Of a DNA stretch of 64,000 nt, positions 53,286-63,559 are shown piece by piece (position 1 is the first letter of the stretch; every line of letters starts with the position of its first letter). Location: assembly GCF_014117325.1 (NCBI RefSeq), contig NZ_CP059732.1:6027001-6091000 (forward strand), in the 5' to 3' direction. This stretch comes from Spirosoma foliorum (GTDB lineage Bacteria > Bacteroidota > Bacteroidia > Cytophagales > Spirosomataceae). Made by a program: the position numbers and the translations under genes. The notes under the pieces are model-generated. The model had not been told where the DNA came from, did no database searches, and saw only the letters and a program-made list of their open reading frames with translations.

Positions 53286-54569
53286 ATGACATTAAAAATT
53301 GCCTCATATTCTCTATTGTTCTTTAGTTTGTTCCGTTTGCCTGCGTTGGCACAGGCGCCATTAACCTTACGGCAGACTCTTCAACAAGTTCGTACGAATA
53401 GCCCAGCTCTCCGAGTTGAACGGTTAAATATCAACGCAGCACAGGCGGATCAGACTACTGCGAATTTGAGACCAAATCCCGTTATTAATAATCAGACGCT
53501 GCTTCAGCTAACCCCCACGCCTGGAGCTGAAGCCATTGGATTAATGAATCGGCAACGGCGGCAATTCTGGATACAGGCAACCAAAGAGTTTGATATTTAT
53601 AACAAGCGTACCTATCGTAATCGATTCGCCGAAGCTAATACCAATCTGGCGGTTCGGAGCGTGGCCGAAACCGAACGTGGTTTACTTTTTGAAGCCGCCA
53701 ATCGGTTTATCGATGCCTGGTATGCCCGTATTCAATTAGCACTTCTGCAACGCGCCAAGGCAAATGTCGACACGTTGGTGAAATTGAATCAGGTACGGCT
53801 TAAGAATCTGGTTATTACCAGCACTGATCTTACCCGAACCCAGCTGATTTCAGACCAATATGACATTCAAACCCGTACGGCCCAACAAGATTTGAGTAAT
53901 CGGTTGAATGAATTGCGTCTGGTAATCGGAACGAGCGATAGTATTACCGTCGCTATGAATGATTCGATTATTCAGCCGAATTTCACGTTGCCATCCCGCT
54001 TTTACATAACGTTGAATGCGTCGGAAGATAGTTTACTTCACCTAGCATCGACTAGCCGAACAGATGTAAAGGTAGCTGAAGCCAATATTGAATCGGCCCG
54101 CCGGAACATCGACTTGCAGCAGGTATTGGCTAAACCACGAAACGAGGCTGGATTTATCTGGAACCCCCAAAACGCGGTTCCCTATGCCGGTATATTTCTG
54201 ACCATCGAGTTACCCTTCTATAGCCGTAATCAGGGTGAAATCCAGAAATCGAAGGTACTTGAAGATCAGGCTGGGCAAGCGGCTGCCTTGGTTCAGGCCC
54301 GGATTCGATCAGAAGTGGAAACAGCTTACCGCTCGTTTATGACCAGCCGGCAGAATATCGATCGCTATGCCGCAATTCGGCAGGATGCCGACCGCGTATT
54401 AGCGTCGGTGCGTTATGCCTATCTGCGGGGAGCCACTACGCTGATTGATCTGCTTCAGGCCGAAAGCTCCTGGTTCGATACCCAAACTGCTTATTACCAA
54501 ACTCTTTATACCTACCGTCAAAACTATGTTCGGTTGTTATATGCAACCGGGCAGATTAACTCATATTAA
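53286..54569 (+). CDS. TolC-family outer-membrane efflux protein
   Basis: 427 residues from the ATG at 53286; in-frame codons from 53190 add a non-signal extension. The signal peptide is 1-23 (ending ALAQ). There are two OEP repeats, each with a long coiled-coil pair: PLTLRQTLQQVRTNSPALRVERLNINAAQ starts the first, and TSRTDVKVAEANIESARRNIDLQQ the second. RGATTLIDLLQAESSWFDTQTAYYQTLYTYRQNYVRLLYATG is the typical ending. It is the outer-membrane duct of the RND pump encoded downstream, and its start lies in an AT-rich region with no clear -33/-7 pair. Confidence 0.92.
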   Translation: MTLKIASYSLLFFSLFRLPALAQAPLTLRQTLQQVRTNSPALRVERLNINAAQADQTTANLRPNPVINNQTLLQLTPTPGAEAIGLMNRQRRQFWIQATKEFDIYNKRTYRNRFAEANTNLAVRSVAETERGLLFEAANRFIDAWYARIQLALLQRAKANVDTLVKLNQVRLKNLVITSTDLTRTQLISDQYDIQTRTAQQDLSNRLNELRLVIGTSDSITVAMNDSIIQPNFTLPSRFYITLNASEDSLLHLASTSRTDVKVAEANIESARRNIDLQQVLAKPRNEAGFIWNPQNAVPYAGIFLTIELPFYSRNQGEIQKSKVLEDQAGQAAALVQARIRSEVETAYRSFMTSRQNIDRYAAIRQDADRVLASVRYAYLRGATTLIDLLQAESSWFDTQTAYYQTLYTYRQNYVRLLYATGQINSY

Positions 54570-54649
54570 TGAATAAGGGACAATGAATAATGGGTGATGC
54601 AGTAAGACTTGCCTGATTTATGACATTATCGATTGTCCAGTATTCATTA
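54567..54649. repeat. Inverted repeat (TAATGAATA...GACAAT) overlapping the TolC stop
   Basis: TAATGAATA-AGG-GACAAT pairs with ATTGTC-CAG-TATTCATTA (arms 54567-54584 / 54632-54649). The left arm includes the TAA stop codon of the TolC gene. Confidence 0.75.
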
Positions 54650-54660
54650 CAAAAGAAGAC

Positions 54661-55617
54661 ATGAAATTTTACGCGATACTTCCGCTGGTATTTCTGGCAC
54701 TGGCTTGTCATGAAAAACCAAAAACGGTGGTCAAATCAATACCACGTCCAACCATAAGCACCGATGGTAGCCAGATTACCTTTCCTGATTCGGTAATGAT
54801 GCGACCATTTACAACGCAACTCGCTCGGGTTGGGGCTGTTCGTACTGATTTTTCGGCTCCGGGCCACGTAGCGGCTATGGTTCTTCGTTCAGTAGAAACA
54901 CCATCTGAACGACTGGTTCTGTTCGATGATCCTGGTTTATCGGATAACTACACGGCCATTTTGCAGCACCGAATCAATATCCAAACTCAGAAAGGGAATC
55001 TGGAGCGTGTGAAAGATTTGCAGGCGCATGGGGCTGCATCGGGTAAGGAAGTCATTGAAGCACAGACTCAGCTGGCCAACGAGGAAGCGGCTATTATCTC
55101 AGATGAAGCCACGCTTAAACTGGCCGGATTTGATCCAAAGGCTTTGCGAACGGCTCTTCCGAATACAATTCTGGTTGTTTGCGAAATCCCTGAAAATCAG
55201 TTTGGTAGTATTCGGCAAGGGTTAAGCTGTACCCTCAATTTTACCGCCTTCCCGAACGAACAGTTTTCTGGCCGGATCGACAACGTGAATGATTATGTGG
55301 ATAATACCACGCGCCAGATTAAACTCCGTATTTCGGTAGCTAACCCCGATGGACGACTCAAAGCGGGAATGTTTGCGACCGTGGCGTTTGGTGTTACAGA
55401 AGGGAATTTCATGACAACCTCACGCGATGCTGTCGTAACGGTACAAGGCCGCGATTATGTATTTGTGCAAACTGCCCCCCAAACCATTGAACGTCGGGCA
55501 GTTCAACTTGGTCAACAACGGGAAGACCAGGTCGTTGTACAAAGTGGTTTGAAGGTAAACGACCGGGTTGTAACAGCTAATGTGCTGCAATTAAAGGGGT
55601 TAAGTTTTGGGTATTAA
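54661..55617 (+). CDS. RND efflux periplasmic adaptor (HlyD/CusB-like), short
   Basis: 318 residues. The lipoprotein signal ends LALAC (Cys16). The helical hairpin (about 97-150, ILQHRINIQTQKGNLERVKDLQAHGAAS) is intact, as are the beta-barrel and membrane-proximal domains (PENQFGSIRQGLSCTLNF, GRIDNVNDYVDNTTRQIKLRISV, RLKAGMFATVAF, RRAVQLGQQREDQVVVQSGLKVNDRVV). The lipoyl/barrel-sandwich half that should follow the hairpin (usually 'SP..G.V....V.PG..V') is missing or very degenerate; the sequence jumps from FDPKALRTALPN to TILVVCEIPE. It belongs to the heavy-metal RND operon. Confidence 0.88.
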   Translation: MKFYAILPLVFLALACHEKPKTVVKSIPRPTISTDGSQITFPDSVMMRPFTTQLARVGAVRTDFSAPGHVAAMVLRSVETPSERLVLFDDPGLSDNYTAILQHRINIQTQKGNLERVKDLQAHGAASGKEVIEAQTQLANEEAAIISDEATLKLAGFDPKALRTALPNTILVVCEIPENQFGSIRQGLSCTLNFTAFPNEQFSGRIDNVNDYVDNTTRQIKLRISVANPDGRLKAGMFATVAFGVTEGNFMTTSRDAVVTVQGRDYVFVQTAPQTIERRAVQLGQQREDQVVVQSGLKVNDRVVTANVLQLKGLSFGY

Positions 55618-55620
55618 TAA

Positions 55621-55750
55621 GGGAGGGAGAAAGGGGATGAGAGGGAGGAAAGGGATGATAGGGAAAAAAGGGGGAAAGTTGGCACTGCTAATCCTTCTCA
55701 TCTTCCTTCTTCCTCTCTTCCCTTTACTCCCTTTCTTCCCCTTCCTCCTT
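55621..55750. repeat. Homopurine/homopyrimidine mirror-type hairpin
   Basis: A nearly pure purine tract (55621-55678, GGGAGGGAGAAAGGGGATG type) faces a nearly pure pyrimidine tract (55692-55750) across a 13-nt mixed spacer. The two are imperfectly complementary, so they can form a large RNA hairpin or, as DNA, a triplex. It lies between the adaptor and pump genes. Confidence 0.8.
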
Positions 55751-55757
55751 TAAAATT

Positions 55758-58700
55758 ATGATTCAGAAACTAATAACATTTTCGCTCAAAAATCGCTGGA
55801 TCATCGTCGGATTGGCAGTGGCGGTGATGGGCTTAGGGCTTTGGTGCTTCAAACTGTTGAAGATTGAAGCTTATCCAGACATTGCCGATACCAACGTTAT
55901 TGTCATTGCTAAATATGATGGACGGGCTGCCGAAGAAGTTGAACAGCAGGTTACAATACCCCTTGAGCGAGTACTCAATAGCGTTCCCCACGTAACAGAC
56001 CGACGTTCGAGGACCATTTTCGGTCTGTCGGTTGTGCAACTGAACTTCGATGAGACCGTTACCGATTACTTCGCCCGTCAGCAGGTAATCGAGCGGCTTA
56101 CAGGGGCACAACTACCCGACGGCGTTTCACCCGAACTAGCCCCGCTTACTACGGCTGTGGGCGAGATTTACCGCTATGTAATTGAAGCTCCTGCGAGCAT
56201 GACACCCATGCAACTGCGCGATTTGCAGGACTGGGTTATTATTCCTCAATTGTTGCAGGTACCCGGCCTGGCCGATGTGACAACCTTTGGTGGGCCAATC
56301 AAGCAATTTCAAGTAATCCCCGATCCGGCTAAGCTTCGTAAATACGATCTCACGTTGCAGGATGTAATTGAGGCTGTTCAGAAGAACAACCAGAATACGG
56401 GAGGTAACGTCATTGCGCGGGGCGGCCAAGGTTTTGCTGTTCGAGGGTTAGGAGCACTTAAAACGCCCGACGATGTGCAGCATATCGTTCTGAAAGCGAA
56501 CGAAGGCGTGCCTGTATTGCTGCGTGATGTTGCCAGTGTTGAAATCAACCCACCATCGCCATCGGGTATTTTGGGCTATCGAATCCCCGATGAAAATCTG
56601 GATGTGATTGGCGCAACGGAAGGAATCGTCCTGTTGCGTCGGGGCGAAAACCCCAGCGAAGTGCTCGAATTGCTGAAAGAGAAAATTGCGGATCTTGAAG
56701 CGCGTGAGTTACCCAAAGGCGTGCATTTACGGATACTTTACGACAGGGGCTTTCTGATTGATCACTCGCTCGAAACGGTTGCCCATACGCTTATTGAAGG
56801 CATTTCTATTGTGGCCATCTTACTCGTGCTGTTTCTGGGCAGTTTGCGGGCGGCTTTGGTCGTTACGGTTACAATTCCGTTTTCCCTGCTGTTCGCCTTC
56901 ATTCTGATGAAGCTCGTCGGCATTCCGGCTAACCTGCTCTCGCTAGGCGCTATTGACTTCGGGATTATCGTGGATGGAGCCAGTGTTATGGCCGAACACC
57001 TTATAAGGCGGTATCGATCATCTGGCCCTGCCGATCGAAATCAGGGCATTGTGAATGTTACGGCTCGTTCGGCAGGTGAAGTGGCGCGCGAGATTTTCTT
57101 CTCCGTTACCATCATCATTCTGGCTTACATGCCCATTCTGTTAATGCAACGTGTTGAAGGCAAGTTATTTAGTCCAATGGCGCTCACGCTATCCTTTGCC
57201 GTTATTGGCTCATTGATCTGCGCCTTAACTGTTATTCCGGTATTGATTTCGTTTGCCTTCCGTAAAGTGCTGGCTCCCGATGGTAAGCCGCTGAAAGAAC
57301 ATAAAAACTTTCTACTGTCTCCATTGGAGAGCGGCTATCAATGGCTCCTCAAATCTACTTTAATGAAGGTGCCTGGCATGGTGGTGGGCGTCGGGATGGC
57401 GGTTGTGCTGGTTATGATTGGCTTCGGAATAAAACTAGGTACCGAGTTCCTGCCCGAGCTGGATGAAGGCTCTATTTTTATGCGGGCGTTTATGCCATCG
57501 GGGATTACGATTCAGGAAAACGCGAAGATTTCGCCCAAAATTCGGGACATCATTAGCGAATACAAACCGGTCAGTTTCGTGATTACCCAGACGGGTCGTA
57601 ACGACGATGGAACCGATCCATTCCCAACCGATCGTACCGAAATCCTGATCGGATTGAAAGATTACAGCACCTGGTCAGATACGATTTCGAAAAAAGAGAT
57701 TGTTCGATCGATGCAGGCTGAGTTGCAGGAAGCGTTTCCGGGCGCTTTCTTCTCGTCGGGTCAACCCATTATTGACCAGGTAATGGAAATCGTGACGGGA
57801 AGTGCCGCCGATTTAGCCATTTCTGTAGTGGGTAACGATCTAACGCTGATGCGCTCCAAAGCCGATAGCATTGCAACACTCGTGCGAGCGATGAACGGCG
57901 CGGTCTCCGTTAATATTGAGCAGGAAGGTCCTCAGGATCAGTTAGCTATAAAAATCAATCGCCCAGCAGCTGCCCGTTACGGCATCAATGTCGCTGAGAT
58001 CGAGAACATGATTGAAGCAGCCATTGGTGGTAAAGCTATTGGCTCTATTTATGACGAAGCAAAACGCTATGACATTGTTGTTCGCTTCACACCCGAAAGC
58101 CGGGGTAGTATCGATGCCATTCGCTTATTACAGGTGCCTTCGGCAACGGGAGCCCTGATTCCAATGAATGAGCTGGCCGACATTCGCTACGTGCAGGGAC
58201 AGACGAACATCTATCGTATCAATGGCAAGCGCATGGTGACGGTCCGAACAAATATTCGCGGGCGCGATCAGGGCGGTTTCGTGAAAGAAATCAGCGAGAA
58301 AGTGCGTCAGCACATAAAAATCCCAGAAGGGTATAGTGTTATCTACGGAGGGCAGTACGAGAATCTTGAACGGGCTGGCGGCCAATTAGCCGTCTCAATT
58401 CCATTGACTATTGTGGTCGTATTCCTGTTCCTGTTTATGCTTTATGGCAACGTTCGGGATACGCTGCTCACGCTGACCTGCTTGTTATTCGCTCTGGCGG
58501 GAGGAATTGGTGCTTTACTACTGCGAGGATACAACTTCAACGTATCGGCCGGGGTAGGCTTCGTATCGATCTTTGGGATTTCGGTAATGGCGGGTGTCTT
58601 GCTGGTATCAGCATTGAACCGAAATCTGGTCAATAATCCAAAATCGTTGCTGGAGATTACCATTGGAACAGCTCAGGAGCAATTTCGGGCCATTATGGCC

Positions 58701-58940
58701 ATTATGGTCGTTGCGATTATTGGCCTTGTGCCAGCCGCTATCTCGAGCGGTATTGGTTCCGACGTTCAGCGCCCATTGGCTACGGTTATCATCGGTGGTT
58801 TGACCACAACGCTATTTTTTGCTCCGCTGATTATTCCACCCTTATTTTACATCGTCAATCGACGTCGCCCACGCCCAACCCCATTGGATTCGACTGGTCA
58901 CCACATACCCGAGCCAATTGAGGAAGGAACGGAGATTTAG
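55758..58940 (+). CDS. Heavy-metal-efflux RND transporter (CzcA/CusA family)
   Basis: 1060 residues. Twelve transmembrane helices and two large periplasmic loops form the typical RND layout: N-terminal SLKNRWIIVGLAVAVMG, EAYPDIADTNV, the proton-relay helix with DFGIIVDGASVMAEH (first Asp near 400), and FLPELDEGSIFMRAFMPSGIT after TM7. The DFGxxVDGA motif marks the HME subfamily (divalent or monovalent metal export driven by H+). The exact metal cannot be read, and CusA's methionine triad was not aligned. Together with the TolC and adaptor genes it makes a tripartite pump. Confidence 0.93.
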   Translation: MIQKLITFSLKNRWIIVGLAVAVMGLGLWCFKLLKIEAYPDIADTNVIVIAKYDGRAAEEVEQQVTIPLERVLNSVPHVTDRRSRTIFGLSVVQLNFDETVTDYFARQQVIERLTGAQLPDGVSPELAPLTTAVGEIYRYVIEAPASMTPMQLRDLQDWVIIPQLLQVPGLADVTTFGGPIKQFQVIPDPAKLRKYDLTLQDVIEAVQKNNQNTGGNVIARGGQGFAVRGLGALKTPDDVQHIVLKANEGVPVLLRDVASVEINPPSPSGILGYRIPDENLDVIGATEGIVLLRRGENPSEVLELLKEKIADLEARELPKGVHLRILYDRGFLIDHSLETVAHTLIEGISIVAILLVLFLGSLRAALVVTVTIPFSLLFAFILMKLVGIPANLLSLGAIDFGIIVDGASVMAEHLIRRYRSSGPADRNQGIVNVTARSAGEVAREIFFSVTIIILAYMPILLMQRVEGKLFSPMALTLSFAVIGSLICALTVIPVLISFAFRKVLAPDGKPLKEHKNFLLSPLESGYQWLLKSTLMKVPGMVVGVGMAVVLVMIGFGIKLGTEFLPELDEGSIFMRAFMPSGITIQENAKISPKIRDIISEYKPVSFVITQTGRNDDGTDPFPTDRTEILIGLKDYSTWSDTISKKEIVRSMQAELQEAFPGAFFSSGQPIIDQVMEIVTGSAADLAISVVGNDLTLMRSKADSIATLVRAMNGAVSVNIEQEGPQDQLAIKINRPAAARYGINVAEIENMIEAAIGGKAIGSIYDEAKRYDIVVRFTPESRGSIDAIRLLQVPSATGALIPMNELADIRYVQGQTNIYRINGKRMVTVRTNIRGRDQGGFVKEISEKVRQHIKIPEGYSVIYGGQYENLERAGGQLAVSIPLTIVVVFLFLFMLYGNVRDTLLTLTCLLFALAGGIGALLLRGYNFNVSAGVGFVSIFGISVMAGVLLVSALNRNLVNNPKSLLEITIGTAQEQFRAIMAIMVVAIIGLVPAAISSGIGSDVQRPLATVIIGGLTTTLFFAPLIIPPLFYIVNRRRPRPTPLDSTGHHIPEPIEEGTEI

Positions 58941-58945
58941 TGAAT

Positions 58946-59023
58946 AATGTAAAATGAATAATGGTTAATATATAATGCAGGCCAGGCTTTTCATTATACA
59001 TTAACCATTATTCATTTTACATT
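58946..59023. repeat. 32-bp inverted repeat (AATGTAAAATGAATAATGG) between convergent genes
   Basis: Arms 58946-58977 and 58992-59023 match at 31 of 32. The sequence family is shared with 3814-3897. Confidence 0.88.
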
Positions 59024-59028
59024 AAACT

Positions 59029-59751
59029 TCAGGCAAACTTCTCCAGTTGCTTTACCAATACACCGAAATCCTTAGGGTAGGGAGCTACAAATGTTTGTTC
59101 TTCACCATCCAGTAATGTAAACGTCAATGAGTAGGCATGAAGCGCAACCCGTTGAATCAGCGGGAGTTCTTCCGTACCTTCTTTTAAGTTGAATTTACGC
59201 TTCACTTCCGACAGATAGACGGGTTTTCCGCCATAGGTTGCATCATTGACGATAGGTGCTTTTAAACACATCAAATGGACACGAATCTGGTGCATTCTCC
59301 CCGTAATAGGCATGCACTCCACCAGCGTCGTTGTCCGGTAAGCTGCCAGCGTATTGAAAATCGTTTCAGCAACTTTCCCTTTTTCGCGATCAATGCGAAC
59401 CGCTGTTCCGTCCTTAATTGGTGAAATTGGCAAATAGACTGAAATACCTTCGAAATTATGCACGCCATTCGTGACAGCATGATACCGCTTGGCAACTTCA
59501 CGGTGTTCAAACTGCATGGCTAAATGTCGGTAAGCCTCCGGATTTTTGGCAATGGCTAAAATACCTGACGTTTCTTTATCCAGTCGGTGACCAAGCTGAG
59601 CATCAGGATGATAGGCTTTGGCCATCCGAACAATACTCTGTCCCCCTCGGTCAGCTGTCCGCTCATCAAGCGAGGCTACGTGAGGTGGCTTGTTGATCAG
59701 TATATAATCCTCATTCTCGAAAACAATGAGGTCTTCAAAAGTTAGTTTCAC
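59029..59751 (-). CDS. RluA-family pseudouridine synthase
   Basis: 240 residues from a GTG at 59751; there is no in-frame ATG before the conserved N-terminus (MKLTFEDLIVFENEDYILINKP). The catalytic Asp58 is in HRLDKETSGILAIAK (motif II), with KRYHAVTNGV and ITGRMHQIRVHL following. It converts specific uridines in rRNA or tRNA to pseudouridine. There is no S4 domain at the N-terminus. A palindromic element starts 3 nt before the start codon, so the leader has been replaced or remodelled. Confidence 0.93.
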   Translation of the reverse strand: MKLTFEDLIVFENEDYILINKPPHVASLDERTADRGGQSIVRMAKAYHPDAQLGHRLDKETSGILAIAKNPEAYRHLAMQFEHREVAKRYHAVTNGVHNFEGISVYLPISPIKDGTAVRIDREKGKVAETIFNTLAAYRTTTLVECMPITGRMHQIRVHLMCLKAPIVNDATYGGKPVYLSEVKRKFNLKEGTEELPLIQRVALHAYSLTFTLLDGEEQTFVAPYPKDFGVLVKQLEKFA

Positions 59752-59753
59752 AG

Positions 59754-59839
59754 TTTATAGTTTGAGGTTTGAAGTTCGTAGTGATTCATAGATATAGGAG
59801 GGAACTTCAAACCACGAACTTCAAACCTCAAACTATAAA
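59754..59839. repeat. Perfect 26-bp inverted repeat (TTTGAGGTTTGAAGTTCG)
   Basis: Arms 59754-59779 and 59814-59839 are exact. An extra GAACTTCAAACC copy sits inside the loop at 59802-59813. It occupies the gap between the RluA start and the L28 terminator. Confidence 0.88.
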
Positions 59840-59846
59840 TTAAACA

Positions 59847-59876
59847 CAAAAAGCCTCCTCCTTACCGGAAGAGGCT
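59847..59876 (-). terminator. Terminator of rpmB
   Basis: On the minus strand AGCCTC...GAGGCT stem followed by TTTTTGTG, 22 nt after the rpmB stop. Confidence 0.8.
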
Positions 59877-59898
59877 CGATGAACTATCTTAGGAAAGA

Positions 59899-60138
59899 CT
59901 AGAGCGACAGTGTACCGCGCTCGTAAGCCTTCTGAAGCGTAGCTTCCAGACCGTTTTTGTTGATGGTTTTAATGGCCGATGTAGCCACTTTCAACGTAAT
60001 CCATTCGCCGGTTGATTCAACAAAGAACCGCTTCTTTTGCAGGTTCGGGAAGAATTTACGTTTTGTTTTATTATTAGCGTGAGAAACGTTGTTTCCCGTG
60101 CGTGTGCGTTTTCCTGTGATTTGACAAACTCTGGCCAT
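59899..60138 (-). CDS. rpmB: 50S ribosomal protein L28
   Basis: 79 residues, standard length. MARVCQITGKRTRTGNNVSHANNKTKRKFFPNLQKKRFF is a textbook L28 start, with the SHANNKTKR signature, and the C-terminal ...TSAIKTINKNGLEATLQKAYERGTLSL follows. It is a component of the large ribosomal subunit near the E site. rpmG (L33), a frequent partner, is not adjacent here. Confidence 0.97.
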   Translation of the reverse strand: MARVCQITGKRTRTGNNVSHANNKTKRKFFPNLQKKRFFVESTGEWITLKVATSAIKTINKNGLEATLQKAYERGTLSL

Positions 60139-60198
60139 TACCGTACTCGTTTTCCGTATGAGGGCGCAAAATTCGCTAAATAATTCATAATCTGCAAG

Positions 60199-61711
<1,513 letters not shown>

Positions 61712-61745
61712 AATAGTCAACGATTGATTTGAAACGCACGAGACA

Positions 61746-61779
61746 TTTGTATACTTTAAGAAAAATATAATTACATTTG
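61746..61779 (+). promoter_or_regulatory. Promoter of the coiled-coil gene, next to its start codon
   Basis: TACATTTG at 61772-61779 with TTTG at 61746-61749 (22-nt spacer). The ATG at 61785 begins 5 nt after the -7 box, so the transcript would be almost leaderless. Confidence 0.5.
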
Positions 61780-61784
61780 TCTTC

Positions 61785-62357
61785 ATGACACCAGATAGAC
61801 GCCTTAACCAATTAGAGCCAGTAGTAGCCGATGTACTTCAGAAGGTTGACCGCTTAATTGAAGGCAACGGCAAGATTATTAACGAGGTATCTAAAATACC
61901 TGGTCTGGAGAAAAAAGTCGACGTAATTGCTAATGGCTTGGCTGAGTTAACTGTTGATACCCAAGAAGGGTTCGCCAGCGTTCGTAAAGACATCAGTGGC
62001 GTGCACACTAAAATCGATAGCGTCGAATCTAGCCTCCGTCAGGAGATTACTGGCGTTAACGCTAAAGTAGATGAGGTGACCACTAAAATCGATAACGTTG
62101 AATCTAATCTTCGTCAAGAGATTGCTGGCGTTAACGCAAAAATTGATAGCATTGAGTCTAACCTTCGTCAAGAGATTAGTGGCGTGAATACTAAAATAGA
62201 TGGTGTTGAAGGTAGCCTACGCCAAGAAATATCTAAGGTTGAAAATTCTCTTCGCCGAGAGATTACTAGTGTTGATGGCAAGGTTGATAACCTACGATTA
62301 GAAATGAATCAACGATTCGACCAACTCGTTACGCTTATTCAGGATCGATGGAGATAA
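61785..62357 (+). CDS. Coiled-coil protein with 18-residue tandem repeats
   Basis: 190 residues, no signal peptide or membrane helix. After an amphipathic start (LNQLEPVVADVLQKVDRL), residues about 78-165 consist of repeats of the form KIDSVESSLRQEITGVNA (18 residues, 54 bp), in four copies with one 6-residue insertion (KVDEVT). The unit fits continuous coiled coil (18 residues in five turns). It probably forms a long rod or trimer; phage-fibre and DUF1640-type proteins look similar, but no family was assigned. The DNA repeats are only moderately diverged, so copy number may vary. Confidence 0.75.
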   Translation: MTPDRRLNQLEPVVADVLQKVDRLIEGNGKIINEVSKIPGLEKKVDVIANGLAELTVDTQEGFASVRKDISGVHTKIDSVESSLRQEITGVNAKVDEVTTKIDNVESNLRQEIAGVNAKIDSIESNLRQEISGVNTKIDGVEGSLRQEISKVENSLRREITSVDGKVDNLRLEMNQRFDQLVTLIQDRWR

Positions 62358-62375
62358 ACTCTTGTCAAAAAAACA

Positions 62376-62408
62376 AACGGGCTGAATGGTTTTCCCATTC
62401 AGCCCGTT
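62376..62408. terminator. Bidirectional terminator, 14-bp stem
   Basis: AACGGGCTGAATGG / CCATTCAGCCCGTT, loop TTTTC, with an A-rich tract on the left. It lies between the convergent coiled-coil and protease genes. Confidence 0.92.
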
Positions 62409-62412
62409 ATGA

Positions 62413-63474
62413 TTACTGCACTGGCTGCCCATTCCTGAACGTGGCCGCTATTTTATCGCCATCTGCGAAATAGTACGTTCCTTTTCCGTTGGGAACATTG
62501 TTCTTGAACCAGCCCGCATATCTATCCCCATTACGATAATAATATACGCCGTAGTCGGAGCGGAGGTTATCCCGGAAATTGCCCTTATATTTTACTTTAC
62601 CATCAGGGTAATACTCAGTGCCTTCGCCGTGTTTATCACCTTCTTCAAATTCGCCGGCATAGCGTTCAAGCGTTGGGTAAACAAATACACCCGTTCCATC
62701 CTGGCAATCACCTGAAACACAACCTATAGTTGCTCGAACGCTGGAGCGTTGAGCGGGTGCTTTGGGGGCAACAACGGGGCGGGCAGATGTAGTGGCCAGG
62801 TTAGTATTGGTTGCCATGGGTTTCGGCGCCATAGCCGTTGGCGTTTTTACCGCCGTCCGACTTTTGGGATACATAGCTTCGGCTTCTAACCAACCCTTTC
62901 GAATGGCCTCGATACGAGCAGGTTTAGCTGGGTGAGTCGATGTGGCATGCTCATTACCAAGTGCTTTTACTGCAACAGTCGCTTCTTCCAGTGATGCCCC
63001 TAACTGGTGCAATACAAAGCCCGAAAACTTATCGGCTTCAATCTCTTTGATCGGTTGCCCACCACGTCCGTCAATGGTGTGTCCCTGCAGATGATGCCCA
63101 ATCTCGTGCGCCATGATACTGATAGCCGACCAGTCGGTTTCAGTATCTTCTTCAATTTGCGTCATGAACGCACCATCATAAACAATAAAACGCTGACCTT
63201 TCAGAACAGTTGCAAAACAGTTATCTGTGTTGGAACACTCAATAACCTTAAAATTGCGCTGCAGGCCGATCGGCTTTAGAATCCGATCGACAACCTTTTC
63301 CGCATGACCATTGGATGCGGTTGTTTGTGCACAAATAACATCAGGGGCAACATTACCACCTGTGTAACTACAAATAAACGTGCCGGGACTACTGGGGATC
63401 TGGGCCAATAGTGGGCTAACAATGGCTGCAGATAAAGAAAGAATACATGAGGATAAAGCCGCTCTCACAGGCAT
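62413..63474 (-). CDS. Exported zinc metalloprotease fused to MORN repeats
   Basis: 353 residues. The signal peptide is about 1-25. The protease domain has HEIGHH (His123, Glu124, His127) in SIMAHEIGHHLQGH and third-ligand motif EIEADKFSGF (144-153), like M48-type peptidases; it holds Cys35, Cys48, Cys80 and Cys86 before the site. A Pro/Ala/Thr-rich linker (about 205-250) connects to C-terminal MORN repeats: YAGEFEEGDKHGEGTEYYPDG, YKGNFRDNLRSDYGVYYYRNGDRYAGW and FKNNVPNGKGTYYFADG. MORN repeats bind lipids or scaffold. This protease-plus-MORN pairing is the notable feature. Confidence 0.87.
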   Translation of the reverse strand: MPVRAALSSCILSLSAAIVSPLLAQIPSSPGTFICSYTGGNVAPDVICAQTTASNGHAEKVVDRILKPIGLQRNFKVIECSNTDNCFATVLKGQRFIVYDGAFMTQIEEDTETDWSAISIMAHEIGHHLQGHTIDGRGGQPIKEIEADKFSGFVLHQLGASLEEATVAVKALGNEHATSTHPAKPARIEAIRKGWLEAEAMYPKSRTAVKTPTAMAPKPMATNTNLATTSARPVVAPKAPAQRSSVRATIGCVSGDCQDGTGVFVYPTLERYAGEFEEGDKHGEGTEYYPDGKVKYKGNFRDNLRSDYGVYYYRNGDRYAGWFKNNVPNGKGTYYFADGDKIAATFRNGQPVQ

Positions 63475-63559
63475 AACCGAATCGGGTTAATCGTTCAACA
63501 CGGCTGAATAACGAACAGAATTAAGTTGCTATTTTGGTCTATCGTAAAGTTTTTCCGCT

